Shown one piece after another: positions 38,924-47,716 of a DNA stretch of 64,000 nt. The DNA lies in NCBI GenBank assembly GCA_015065615.1, contig SVPY01000008.1, forward strand, positions 1-64,000, given 5' to 3'. Both the position numbers and the translations under genes were made by a program. Under the pieces are notes generated by a model. The model was not told the DNA's origin. It saw nothing but the letters and a program-made list of their open reading frames with translations, and did not search any database. This DNA comes from Oscillospiraceae bacterium. GTDB lineage: Bacteria; Bacillota; Clostridia; Oscillospirales; Acutalibacteraceae. Each line of letters opens with the position of its first letter. Positions within the stretch are counted from its first letter, which is position 1.

Positions 38924-39487
38924 GACTGATTTTCTGAGCCTTCTTATAAGCAGGGCTCCTTCTTCTTTAAGCCATTTTTCGTATATTTTATAGTCGGGCA
39001 TAATTTTTCCTACTTCTGCCCAGAATAATTTTGAGTGGTTCATCTCTTTTAAATGGCAAAGCTCGTGTATTACAACGTAGTTCCTTACGCTTTCGGATGT
39101 GAGCATTAAAAGGCAGTTGAAATTCAAGTTCCTTTTGCCGCTGCAGCTGCCCCATCTTGTAAGCTGATTTCTTATTGTGATATTTCCGTAAGAAAGGTTC
39201 ATTTTGTTTGCAAAATATTTCACTCTCGAAGGTATATCAATAAGCGCTTTATCGGCAAGATTTTCTATCTCTTCTCTTGTAAAGGGCTGGGCTTCGGGTA
39301 AATTTTCTCTTTTCTGAAGCTTCTTCTTTATCCAGTCGTATTTTGAGTAAACGAAGGTATAAATACGCTGAGGGTTAACCAAATAGGGGCACCTGACCAC
39401 CACTTTATTGTCCCTCGTTATTTGCAGAGCCATTGTTTTTCTGTTGCTTCTTATAATCTCGTAATTTATATCTTTAACAAACGGCAT
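38906..39487 (-). CDS. YgjP-like metallopeptidase (DUF45, M48-like)
   Basis: VIHELCHLKEMNHSKLFWAEVGKIMPDY HExxH-type motif; TRWGSCSGKRNLNFN. Confidence 0.92.
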   Translation of the reverse strand: MPFVKDINYEIIRSNRKTMALQITRDNKVVVRCPYLVNPQRIYTFVYSKYDWIKKKLQKRENLPEAQPFTREEIENLADKALIDIPSRVKYFANKMNLSYGNITIRNQLTRWGSCSGKRNLNFNCLLMLTSESVRNYVVIHELCHLKEMNHSKLFWAEVGKIMPDYKIYEKWLKEEGALLIRRLRKSVKGDAN

Positions 39488-39499
39488 AAAAACTCCTTA

Positions 39500-39572
39500 A
39501 ATAAAAAATGGGGCAGCTTCCCCTAAAAAAAGCAACCCAACACATTAATAATAACACAAGGTATAATAAAAG
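39500..39572 (-). promoter_or_regulatory. Promoter and leader of the YgjP-like gene, shared with copy 1
   Basis: TTGACT-17-TATTAT then TGTGTTGGGTTGCTTTTTTTAGGGGAAGCTGCCCC. Confidence 0.55.
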
Positions 39573-39651
39573 TCAATAGATTTAATGCAAGTCAGAATAA
39601 ATTCTCCGTTTTACACAAAAACAAGTTTTGATATTTGTGCATTATTACATA

Positions 39652-39680
39652 TTGTAATTTTGTAAAAACTGTGTTACCAT
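39652..39680 (+). promoter_or_regulatory. Promoter of ncRNA copy 2
   Basis: TTGTAA-17-TACCAT aligned to copy 1 promoter. Confidence 0.6.
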
Positions 39681-39686
39681 ATAACC

Positions 39687-40082
39687 AGAGAAAAGAAAGG
39701 ATGAGTCCAATGTACGAATAAGTACACCGATGAATTAAATTTAAAAAGTTTAAGAAAAATCGGAAAAGAATTTTTTAAAACCTGAAAAAATCTCAAAAGC
39801 ACATACGATAAAGTCCCGAAAAATAAATAAATAAATTAAAGTATATTTTTTAAAGAAGAGAAATTTTGAAAATACTTTAAGATTAGGCTTAAAGAAAACT
39901 TGATTTAATTTTAGCGCAATAAAAGGGATAGTAAATCGACGGTAGTATGAAGAAAGAGATAAAAGGGTTAAATAAAGAAAGAGAAGGTAAAAAAACAGAT
40001 GTTAGATACAAAAATTGAACAGAAATAACCCTTGATTGCGGACTACTTGTGATGAAGCAATCGAGGGTTATTTTATTTTTGT
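39687..40082 (+). ncRNA. Candidate long structured ncRNA, copy 2 (shorter)
   Basis: See copy 1; lacks a central insertion of roughly 150 nt present in copy 1. Confidence 0.7.
40027..40082 (+). terminator. Terminator hairpin of ncRNA copy 2
   Basis: AACCCTTGATTGC-GGACTACTTGTGATGAA-GCAATCGAGGGTT-ATTTTATTTTTG. Confidence 0.8.
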
Positions 40083-40209
40083 TTCTGAAGGATATAGATT
40101 TAAACAGTGATACGTTAGGTTAATAATATATGAATATGAAAGAACGAGAGCTTGAAGTTCTCGTTTTTTTAATATATAATGAAGAAAAATCGATAGGACG
40201 GTAAAAGCT

Positions 40210-41301
40210 ATGTGTGATTATTTTAAATTTGACCCCGCTGTATTTGCGGTGGATAAATACTACGAAATTATGATGCCGGTGGAAAAAGAAAGCCTTTTCT
40301 TTATTAAAATCGGTGATAAATATTACTATGATGAAAGCAACGGCATAATGCGCTCAAGAAACGATATTCACAGAGTAAAGGTGCCTATAAAAGTTCTGGA
40401 CGAAGCCAAAGAATACACCGTTTGTATTCGCCCTATAATTGAAAGAAAGCCTTATTTTACCGATACGGCGGAGATTACAGAGAAAAAATATAAATTTTAC
40501 CCCGTTCCCGAGAAAAACATAAGAGCTTACCATATTTCCGATGCTCACAACTCGGTAAAGGAGCCCGTAAAAGCTGCGGAAACTTTCGGCGATATTGACG
40601 TTTTGATTTTAAACGGCGACGTTATAGACCACAGCGGCGACCCCTCTAAGTTTATTAACATCTACGAGATCTGCTCAATACTTATGAAGGGCGAAAGACC
40701 TTCGGTTTTCTCCCGCGGAAATCACGATTTAAGAGGTAATTTTGCGGAAAAGTTTGCAGATTTCACTCCTAATCATTTAGGTAATACCTATTATACCTTC
40801 CGCATAGGTAGCTTATGGGGAATTCTTCTTGACTGCGGCGAGGATAAACCTGACAACCACGAGGAATACGGCTATACTGTTGCCTGCCACGTTTTCCGTG
40901 AGCGCCAGACGGAGTTTTTAAAGGATGTTATAGAGAAAAAGGAATACGAAGCCGAGGGAATAAAGTATAGGCTTTTAATTTCACACAATACTTTTACCCA
41001 TAATCTTGAATCTCCATTTGACATAGAAAAGAAAATTTTCAGCGAATGGGCAAAGCTTTTAAGAGAAAATATAAAGCCCGACCTTATGATATGCGGCCAT
41101 TTACACGAACTCAGCATATATTACCCCGAAGATAAAGAGTGGAATTCCAACGGCAGTATATGTCCCGTTGTAGTAGGCGGCGATATCAAGCGGAAAGAAA
41201 AGATTTACTTTGCAGGCTGTGGCTATATTTTCGGTGAAAACGGAATTAAGGCAGTATTTACCGACAGCGAAGGCAAAGTGGTAAAGGAACAGACGATATA
41301 A
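40210..41301 (+). CDS. Metallophosphoesterase
   Basis: ISDAHNS, LNGDVIDHSGD, SRGNHDLRG, LISHNTFTH, ICGHLHE. Confidence 0.88.
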   Translation: MCDYFKFDPAVFAVDKYYEIMMPVEKESLFFIKIGDKYYYDESNGIMRSRNDIHRVKVPIKVLDEAKEYTVCIRPIIERKPYFTDTAEITEKKYKFYPVPEKNIRAYHISDAHNSVKEPVKAAETFGDIDVLILNGDVIDHSGDPSKFINIYEICSILMKGERPSVFSRGNHDLRGNFAEKFADFTPNHLGNTYYTFRIGSLWGILLDCGEDKPDNHEEYGYTVACHVFRERQTEFLKDVIEKKEYEAEGIKYRLLISHNTFTHNLESPFDIEKKIFSEWAKLLRENIKPDLMICGHLHELSIYYPEDKEWNSNGSICPVVVGGDIKRKEKIYFAGCGYIFGENGIKAVFTDSEGKVVKEQTI

Positions 41302-41377
41302 AATTGATATATTTTGCCTTTAACGGGCGTATACCATGTGTCCGTAAGAGTGAAAAAATTTTAAATTTAAATCGCAT

Positions 41378-41741
41378 CGTAGGGACAGGATTCATTCCTG
41401 TCCTTTTAAATTTGCCTCCCCTCGTAGGGAGCAGGTTAAAATTCTTCGAATTTAACCTGTCCGCCTTGTAGGGGACGGCGTTTACGGCGTCCCGCAAGAT
41501 AAGTGCAAGTTTGGTCGGGAGAGTACAGTTCTCTCCTACAATAGATGGTTATTTAATACCGCGGGAGCAGAATGAAATTCTTCGAATTTATCTTGTCCTT
41601 TGTTCATGGATAGCAATAAATGTTGTACTTGCGGTATTGCCTTAATTTTATAAAATATTTCGGGACGGCGTTTACGACATCCCTACAGGCGTAATAAATT
41701 AACGCTCAAAAAATTGAAAGGACAGGTGTAAACCTGTCCTG
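41378..41741. repeat. Cluster of about six imperfect palindromes (GTAGGG-ended REP-like hairpins)
   Basis: GGGACAGGATTCATTCCTGTCC; GCAGGTTAAAATTCTTCGAATTTAACCTGTCC; GTAGGGGACGGCGTTTACGGCGTCCCGC; GTCGGGAGAGTACAGTTCTCTCCTAC; GGGACGGCGTTTACGACATCCCTAC; AGGACAGGTGTAAACCTGTCCT. Confidence 0.75.
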
Positions 41742-41792
41742 CGTTTTATGGATGATTAATAATTGCCTTTGTTTAAAAATTTTTGATTACTT

Positions 41793-43271
41793 TTATGAAA
41801 TATCGGATATTTTAGCGGCGGCAGATTCGCTGTTTACGTTTTCGATGGGAATAAAGTAAATTAAATCTACTGCCTCTGTTTCGTTAATAAGGGATTCGAG
41901 GCTTCCTTTGTAATTTCTGTAATCGACAACGTAAGTCGTTTTGTAATGCTCTGCCACGAAGGGCGCGAAGGTATTGCCGGAAGCATCCTTAACTATTATG
42001 CAGGCTGAATCGCCCTCGATGTCGTTATTGGTAATTACACCGTACTCGTTACTATCCATAAGGAAGGTACTGTATTTATAAGGGGCGGCGTAATCTGCTA
42101 CGTTTACGTAAACCGACCAGTTTTCCATAGAAGAGTTAACGCGGTTTTTAAAGGAGAAGTTTGTGCCGCTTTTATATAAAGTAATATCTTCCGAAGAACA
42201 TATAGCGCCGTTTAAAGAGCTTAAATTACCACGGAAGTAGCTGTATGTAACTTCGGTGAGGTCTTCAAGTTTAACTGGGGTTATGCCTTTTGCTTCAGCC
42301 CATGAAGTATAGGCGTAGTAAGAAGCAAGGGAGGTTGAGCGGCTGTCACCTTTAAAGTAAAGGTCTTCGTCACAATGGGCTTTTAATCTGTCGTATACGT
42401 ATACCTTGTTGATTCTTTCATCCAAGAGGCTGTTTGCGTATCTTATGGCTTTTCTCTGGTCGCTTGTCTGGTTGGGATAATCATCAAGCAGAGATAAAGG
42501 CAATTCAATATCAATTTTGGAAGGAGCGATAACGCTGTATACGTTTATTCCTTTGGGTGCTTTGTTCAGAGCCTCTGCAAATTTATTGGTTGCTTCGTAA
42601 TTGAATTTATAATACGGGTAAGCGCTGTCGCCTATTATAAGCATGGAGTCTTTTTCGCTTATGCTCTTACCCTCAAGGCTTTTTTCTTTGGCGTATTCCT
42701 CCGTGGGGGTGTTTGCAAGTAACTTTGCTTCTTCCTCCTGCCTTAATTTTTCGGCCTCTTTGGCTTCAAGCTCAGCTTCTTCCTTAATTGCTTCCGCCCA
42801 TAAAGTATCAAGCAGATCGCTTCCGGTGTTTATACCCGTATCCGCAGGGGGCGGGGTAGGAGTAGGCGTAGGCGTAGGTGTAGGTGTAGCTGTATTGACG
42901 GAGGAAACGGATGATGAAGATGCGCTTCCTTCGGAAGTTTCGCCTGAGGTGCAGGATTTTAAAATTACAATAAGCAGGGCAATTATAATAACTGCGGCTA
43001 CGCCAAGGACCAGAACACGGAAAATTTTGGCGTTTTTCTTTCTTTTCCTTATATTCTGTTCTCTCAGCTTAAGCCTTTCTTCATGGCTTAAAGCGCGGCG
43101 GTCGCCTTCAGGGCGCGGATTCCTCGTGCGGGCGGTGCCTGACGGCTTATGGCTGTTTGTATTTCTTTCGCCGCTTCTGTAGGTGCCGTTTCTTGCTTCT
43201 GTGTTTAGGGCAGTACGGTGATTGCGGCTGTGTGAAGTTTGATTTCTCTGATTATTTCTGGTTTCTCTCAT
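41793..43271 (-). CDS. DHHW-like (SGNH/AlgJ-related) protein with basic cytoplasmic N-terminus, TM and (TP)n linker
   Basis: Basic N-terminus, TM VLVLGVAAVIIIALLIVILKSC, TPTPTPTPTPTPPP linker, YVYDRLKAHCDEDLYFKGDSRSTSLASYYAY. Confidence 0.7.
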   Translation of the reverse strand: MRETRNNQRNQTSHSRNHRTALNTEARNGTYRSGERNTNSHKPSGTARTRNPRPEGDRRALSHEERLKLREQNIRKRKKNAKIFRVLVLGVAAVIIIALLIVILKSCTSGETSEGSASSSSVSSVNTATPTPTPTPTPTPPPADTGINTGSDLLDTLWAEAIKEEAELEAKEAEKLRQEEEAKLLANTPTEEYAKEKSLEGKSISEKDSMLIIGDSAYPYYKFNYEATNKFAEALNKAPKGINVYSVIAPSKIDIELPLSLLDDYPNQTSDQRKAIRYANSLLDERINKVYVYDRLKAHCDEDLYFKGDSRSTSLASYYAYTSWAEAKGITPVKLEDLTEVTYSYFRGNLSSLNGAICSSEDITLYKSGTNFSFKNRVNSSMENWSVYVNVADYAAPYKYSTFLMDSNEYGVITNNDIEGDSACIIVKDASGNTFAPFVAEHYKTTYVVDYRNYKGSLESLINETEAVDLIYFIPIENVNSESAAAKISDIS

Positions 43272-43461
43272 ATCTCTTTTACTTAAGCTTTTTATTTAGT
43301 GTTGACGGAAACTAAAATTTTATACCTTATAAAATATTTTAATTTACTACAAATTTCGAGCAAATGCGCATAATTCCTTATTTTGATTTTATTAAAAAGC
43401 AGAGGTCTTGTCAAGGCTTAGTTAAACAAAATAAAATTAGATTGAATTAAATAAAATAAAA

Positions 43462-43489
43462 AAGCGGCTGCAATATTTTGCAACCGCTT
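43462..43489 (-). terminator. Terminator of 5S rRNA unit 1
   Basis: AAGCGGTTGCA...TGCAGCCGCTTTTTT on the minus strand. Confidence 0.8.
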
Positions 43490-43490
43490 G

Positions 43491-43607
43491 TGTTGGCGAA
43501 AACCTATTGTCCCGGGCCGTTACCAGCCAAGTATCGTGGGCACACGCGAGCTTAACTTCTGTGTTCGGGATGGGAACAGGTGGACCCTCGCAGTAATCAA
43601 CACCAAC
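43491..43607 (-). rRNA. rrf: 5S ribosomal RNA (unit 1, distal copy)
   Basis: Minus strand GTTGGTGTTGATTACTGCGAGGGTCCACCTGTTCCCATCCCGAACACAGAAGTTAAGC...GGTTTTCGCCAAC; terminal stem pairs. Confidence 0.95.
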
Positions 43608-43631
43608 TTGAAACAATTCCTAAAAAGGAAG

Positions 43632-43748
43632 TGTTGGCAAAAACTTATTGTCCCGGGCCGTTACCAGCCAAGTATCGTCAGCACACGCGAGCTTAACTTC
43701 TGTGTTCGGGATGGGAACAGGTGGACCCTCGCAGTAATCAATACCAAC
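43632..43748 (-). rRNA. rrf: 5S ribosomal RNA (unit 1, proximal copy)
   Basis: Same 5S core with a few substitutions relative to the tandem copy. Confidence 0.95.
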
Positions 43749-43781
43749 TTGTTTCATGCCGTCTCTCTTGACGGCTTGACC

Positions 43782-43810
43782 ATAATACCATAAAAGAATA
43801 AGAATGTCAA
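43782..43810 (-). promoter_or_regulatory. Promoter of 5S unit 1
   Basis: TTGACA-17-TATTAT on the minus strand. Confidence 0.8.
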
Positions 43811-43895
43811 GCATTATTTTTAAAAAATTAAATAATTTTTTCTTTTATTTTTCAGGGGGTATTACGGTTTAAATTATATAATACCCCCAAAAGAA

Positions 43896-45704
43896 TTATC
43901 CGTTATTTTCGTTATCAATAGCAATATAGGAAAGCAAACCGCCCCAGTGGTAAAATTTATCGCTTCGTTTTAAACTGCATCCCATACCGTCGTAGCAGCT
44001 GTAGTTTTCGTGTACATGACCCTTTAAACGCCATTCCTTTAAAAGAAGCTCCTCCGATTTATCGGCTAAATCATTACACTCCTTTTTAAGCCCTGCGTGT
44101 TTTAAAGAAATATAGGTAAGATAATTCATAGGCGCCCAGATACAGCCGCGCCAATATACGTGGTCGGGGAAGGCGGGGTCGTTTCGGGAAACAGAGGGCA
44201 GTACGTATTCACCCCAGAATTCTTCAGTGTTATAGAAATGCTCGTCCATCATTCTTCTTTTCTGAACTTCGCTTACACAGTCTGCCTGTAAAGCGTAGAA
44301 ATTGGTGGGGGAGATTCTCTTGGAAAACTCGTTTTTCGCTAAATCCTTATTTAAGAAAAGACCGAATTCTTCGTCCCATAAGGTTATAAGGGCCTTTTCG
44401 GTTCTTTCTTTTCGGATTTCAAGCTCCCTGATAACTTCATTGTTCCCTAAAATACGGGAGATTTCTATAAGGCTGCGGCAATCCATAATATAAAGACCCA
44501 TAAGACCTACGTCCGCAAGCTGCATCAGATGGGTCTCCTCGTCAAACGATGCGTTATCGTACATAGGGGAATTATCAAGACCGCTTTCAAGGGCGGCGCC
44601 GAAAACGTCGCCGATGCAGGCTTTCTCTTCGGGGCGGTCGCTTAAAGGTTTAAAGGGATCGCTGCCCCAGCAGAGGTAACCTTCTTTTGTGGTTCTATGC
44701 TCAGAGAACCAGCGGTTCCATTTGAGTAAATTGGGGTACACTTTTTCTAAGAACCACTTTTCAGGCCATCTCTTATAAACTTCAAGGCAGGCGTATGAGC
44801 CTACTGGAGGCTGAGAACGGTCACGGGATTTTAAATCGAATACACTGCCGAAATTGGGAATAAAGCCCTTTTCGGTTACTTCATCGGTAATTGCTATGGC
44901 GTTAAGAAAAGCAAGTTCCTTATTTTCCAGCGATTCCATAATTGCCGCGAAGTAGGTGTCCCAGTCAAAAAGTATGTAGCCTCCTCTTTCTACGTTCCAT
45001 ATACGGGAAACGGGGGAGCAGATTCTTTCATGCTCAGGCTCGTAAATCGTGTCCCACGCAAGGCAGGTTTTCATGGCTGTGTAGCTTTCGGCGTGTTTAC
45101 CGAATGCGCCGTTTGCTTTATTGAGCAGAGCTTTATTTTTATCGTAAATTTCCTGTACTTCAGAGAGGGTACAGGGCGCGGTGGAAATTACGAGAGGTTT
45201 ATCGAGAGTTACCGCAATATAAGGGGAGAGAGACGCGGTGTGCTTAATATCTGTGATATTGCCCGTTGTGAAAATTTCAAAGCGTCGGCTTTCGAAATCA
45301 CCGTAAATCTTACCGTTCTTTTTGCTTATGCTGCCTTCCTTGCCCCATAAAAGGCAGGCTTCAATAATGAGCACGGGTGTTCTTATGCCGATTTTCAAAG
45401 GTGTTACCATTATATACTGCTCATCGTTTTCTGTAGCAGTTTTTACGTCGATTTCAAGGTCTTTGTATTTTAAATTGAGCTGTGTACAGCTGCCGTCGTA
45501 ACTTCTTGCGCCGGGGAAAATCTGCTCGTCGTTTTTATTCTCCCTGCCTACAAGGCTTTCGCGCAGTATGTGTTCGCTGCTGTAGTCCTTAATACATAAA
45601 TTAACGGTAAAGCCTTCGGGCAGGTGGGAGTAAGATAGCACACTTCTTGTGTTCCAGGTATTCCAGCCTTTGTTTGTGTTCTTTTTCAGTATTTTGTAGT
45701 TCAT
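43896..45704 (-). CDS. MGH1/GH63-like (six-hairpin) glycoside hydrolase
   Basis: VERGGYILFDWDTYFAAIMESL, GFIPNFGS, RSQPPVGSYACLEVY, YWRGCIWAPMNYL motifs. Confidence 0.8.
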   Translation of the reverse strand: MNYKILKKNTNKGWNTWNTRSVLSYSHLPEGFTVNLCIKDYSSEHILRESLVGRENKNDEQIFPGARSYDGSCTQLNLKYKDLEIDVKTATENDEQYIMVTPLKIGIRTPVLIIEACLLWGKEGSISKKNGKIYGDFESRRFEIFTTGNITDIKHTASLSPYIAVTLDKPLVISTAPCTLSEVQEIYDKNKALLNKANGAFGKHAESYTAMKTCLAWDTIYEPEHERICSPVSRIWNVERGGYILFDWDTYFAAIMESLENKELAFLNAIAITDEVTEKGFIPNFGSVFDLKSRDRSQPPVGSYACLEVYKRWPEKWFLEKVYPNLLKWNRWFSEHRTTKEGYLCWGSDPFKPLSDRPEEKACIGDVFGAALESGLDNSPMYDNASFDEETHLMQLADVGLMGLYIMDCRSLIEISRILGNNEVIRELEIRKERTEKALITLWDEEFGLFLNKDLAKNEFSKRISPTNFYALQADCVSEVQKRRMMDEHFYNTEEFWGEYVLPSVSRNDPAFPDHVYWRGCIWAPMNYLTYISLKHAGLKKECNDLADKSEELLLKEWRLKGHVHENYSCYDGMGCSLKRSDKFYHWGGLLSYIAIDNENNG

Positions 45705-45798
45705 ATTCCGATTCCTTTCCGTTAAGTAATGGTATTACAAAAATTATATATAAATATTTAAGCAAATACAATACCGAAATCTTTCGGAAATAAAAAAA

Positions 45799-45827
45799 GA
45801 AGAGGTTCTTCAAGTGAAGAACCTCTT
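45799..45827 (-). terminator. Terminator of 5S rRNA unit 2
   Basis: AAGAGGTTCTTC...GAAGAACCTCTT then TTTTTTT on the minus strand. Confidence 0.8.
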
Positions 45828-45836
45828 TTGTGTTTG

Positions 45837-45953
45837 TGTTGGCGAAAACCTATTGTCCCGGGCCGTTACCAGCCAAGTATCGTGGGCACACGCGAGCTTA
45901 ACTTCTGTGTTCGGGATGGGAACAGGTGGACCCTCGCAGTAATCAACACCAAC
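45837..45953 (-). rRNA. rrf: 5S ribosomal RNA (unit 2, distal copy)
   Basis: Appears identical to 43491-43607 on inspection. Confidence 0.95.
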
Positions 45954-45977
45954 TTGAAACAATTCCTAAAAAGGAAG

Positions 45978-46094
45978 TGTTGGCAAAAACTTATTGTCCC
46001 GGGCCGTTACCAGCCAAGTATCGTCAGCACACGCGAGCTTAACTTCTGTGTTCGGGATGGGAACAGGTGGACCCTCGCAGTAATCAATACCAAC
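45978..46094 (-). rRNA. rrf: 5S ribosomal RNA (unit 2, proximal copy)
   Basis: Appears identical to 43632-43748 on inspection. Confidence 0.95.
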
Positions 46095-46127
46095 TTGTTT
46101 CATGCCGTCTCTCTCGACGGCTTAGAT

Positions 46128-46156
46128 ATAATATCACAACCTTTCCTTAATGTCAA
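46128..46156 (-). promoter_or_regulatory. Promoter of 5S unit 2
   Basis: TTGACA-17-TATTAT on the minus strand. Confidence 0.8.
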
Positions 46157-46199
46157 TACTTTTTTAAAATATTTTTTTAAAATTATTTTCAGCTTATTT

Positions 46200-47555
46200 T
46201 TAATTATAATAAATGTGATTTTCACCTCTTTCTACGAAGAAAAGCTGTTCCTCCTCGCCGTTTTCGGCGTTGATATAGCTTAATATTTCTACTTTTTCAC
46301 TTTCGTTTTCGTATTCGCACGTAAATTCATAGCATAAAACTTCGTTTTCGCCCTCGGTAGGGATAAGGGCGAGGCTATACGATGTTATGCTTAGATTTTC
46401 GTTTATTTTACTTTTCGCTTCATCGGGGCTGAGTGCGGGAGTAAGGTTGCCTCTTTCGCGGTGATTCATAAGGTAGCCTTCCGCTTCATATTCCACCATT
46501 TTGCCCTCTTTAAGCTCAACGGTGATTTTGATAAGGTCGGGGTAAAGCAATATACCGTTTTGAACAGGATAAAAGTTTATGGTGCAGGTGTTATCGTTTA
46601 TAACAAAGCTTGTTTCCTTTATATTATCATCAAACCCGCTTTCGCTTAAAAATTCTTTAGCCTCTTTTAAAGCGTCCTCATAATTTAAATTACTTTCAAC
46701 GTAATCCCCGGTTTTCTTGGCAAAACTGATTTCTCCGCCTTTTTTGGTTACCAAGGCTTTTAAATTTTCGCCCGTAATTTCAAAAGCTGAAAGGGCGCCA
46801 TCGGTCTCAAATTCGCACTTTAAAAGCGACGGATCGGCATCAAGGAAATCGGCGGCAATATTTATCGCTTCTTCTTTGGTGATTTCCTCTTTATTTTCAA
46901 GGTAAAGGGCAATTCTTCTTTTTATATGGGAGGAAAAAGGTCCGTCGTAAACAAGCCCCTGAAAAGCTTCTGACTCTTCCGAGAATTTTTTCAGAGCGGC
47001 ATCGAATTTATCCCCTTCGGGTAAGGCTAAGTCGCGGTTAAATACATTTAGCACGGTAGAGATGCTTTTTTCGTCCATAGAACTGCCTAAATTGTTTCTT
47101 ATATTTTCGCATTCCTCATTAAGTTTATCTATATATATGGAAAGTGTATTGAAATTTTCAAGTTCTTCCGCGGTGGGGGATTCCTCCCTTGCGATTTTAT
47201 TTCCAATATATCGGGCGTAATCCTCGCATATTGAAAGAAGGCTCTCTATTTTGCCGCTGTTATTTTCGCTGAAAGGGAGCGCGGCGGCACCTGCTTTAGC
47301 CGCAGAGCAGCAGGAAATAATGGTATCGGTAGCCTTGTGCTGTAAATTATCTCCCGAAGAATATTTGATTTTCTTAAGCGTAAGCGAGGTTTTTTCCAGA
47401 TTATCCCCAAGCTGACCCAAAGCGCCGCGGTAGCTTATTTCAAGATGGTTTAAATAATTATCCCCTATGTCAAAAAGTCTGGTTATAAAAACACCGCCAA
47501 GAGTAAGGCTCAGTATAAGAATAAAAGCGATGAATATGCTGATATGCTTTTTCAT
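46200..47555 (-). CDS. ypeB: Germination protein YpeB-like (PepSY domains)
   Basis: N-terminal TM; YRGALGQLGDNLEKTSLTLKKIKYSSG; PepSY-like repeats in the C-terminal half. Confidence 0.85.
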   Translation of the reverse strand: MKKHISIFIAFILILSLTLGGVFITRLFDIGDNYLNHLEISYRGALGQLGDNLEKTSLTLKKIKYSSGDNLQHKATDTIISCCSAAKAGAAALPFSENNSGKIESLLSICEDYARYIGNKIAREESPTAEELENFNTLSIYIDKLNEECENIRNNLGSSMDEKSISTVLNVFNRDLALPEGDKFDAALKKFSEESEAFQGLVYDGPFSSHIKRRIALYLENKEEITKEEAINIAADFLDADPSLLKCEFETDGALSAFEITGENLKALVTKKGGEISFAKKTGDYVESNLNYEDALKEAKEFLSESGFDDNIKETSFVINDNTCTINFYPVQNGILLYPDLIKITVELKEGKMVEYEAEGYLMNHRERGNLTPALSPDEAKSKINENLSITSYSLALIPTEGENEVLCYEFTCEYENESEKVEILSYINAENGEEEQLFFVERGENHIYYN

Positions 47556-47716
47556 AAAAATATCCTTTCAGATTCCGTTCTTTGAAGATATTTTTACCTG
47601 AAAAGCGCAAATTATAAGCATAAAACAGAACATAATAAAATAAGAAGGAAAGCCGCGGTATTTATAAAATAAAACCGATGCTTTCCTTAATGGATTTAAA
47701 GTTTAAACATTAAATT

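Noticed and set aside
32568-40082. CRISPR or insertion sequence as explanation of the repeated intergenic modules
   Set aside because: No short regularly spaced repeats, no transposase or terminal inverted repeats seen; only two long copies.
42643-43182. Plus-strand 179-aa ORF with GVGVGVGVGVGV
   Set aside because: Antisense of the (TP)n linker region of the DHHW-like gene.
43488-43793. Plus-strand 101-aa ORF in the ORF track
   Set aside because: It is the antisense of tandem 5S rRNA genes; the internal protein repetition reflects the rRNA duplication.
45828-46283. Plus-strand 151-aa ORF in the ORF track
   Set aside because: Same as above, over the second 5S pair.
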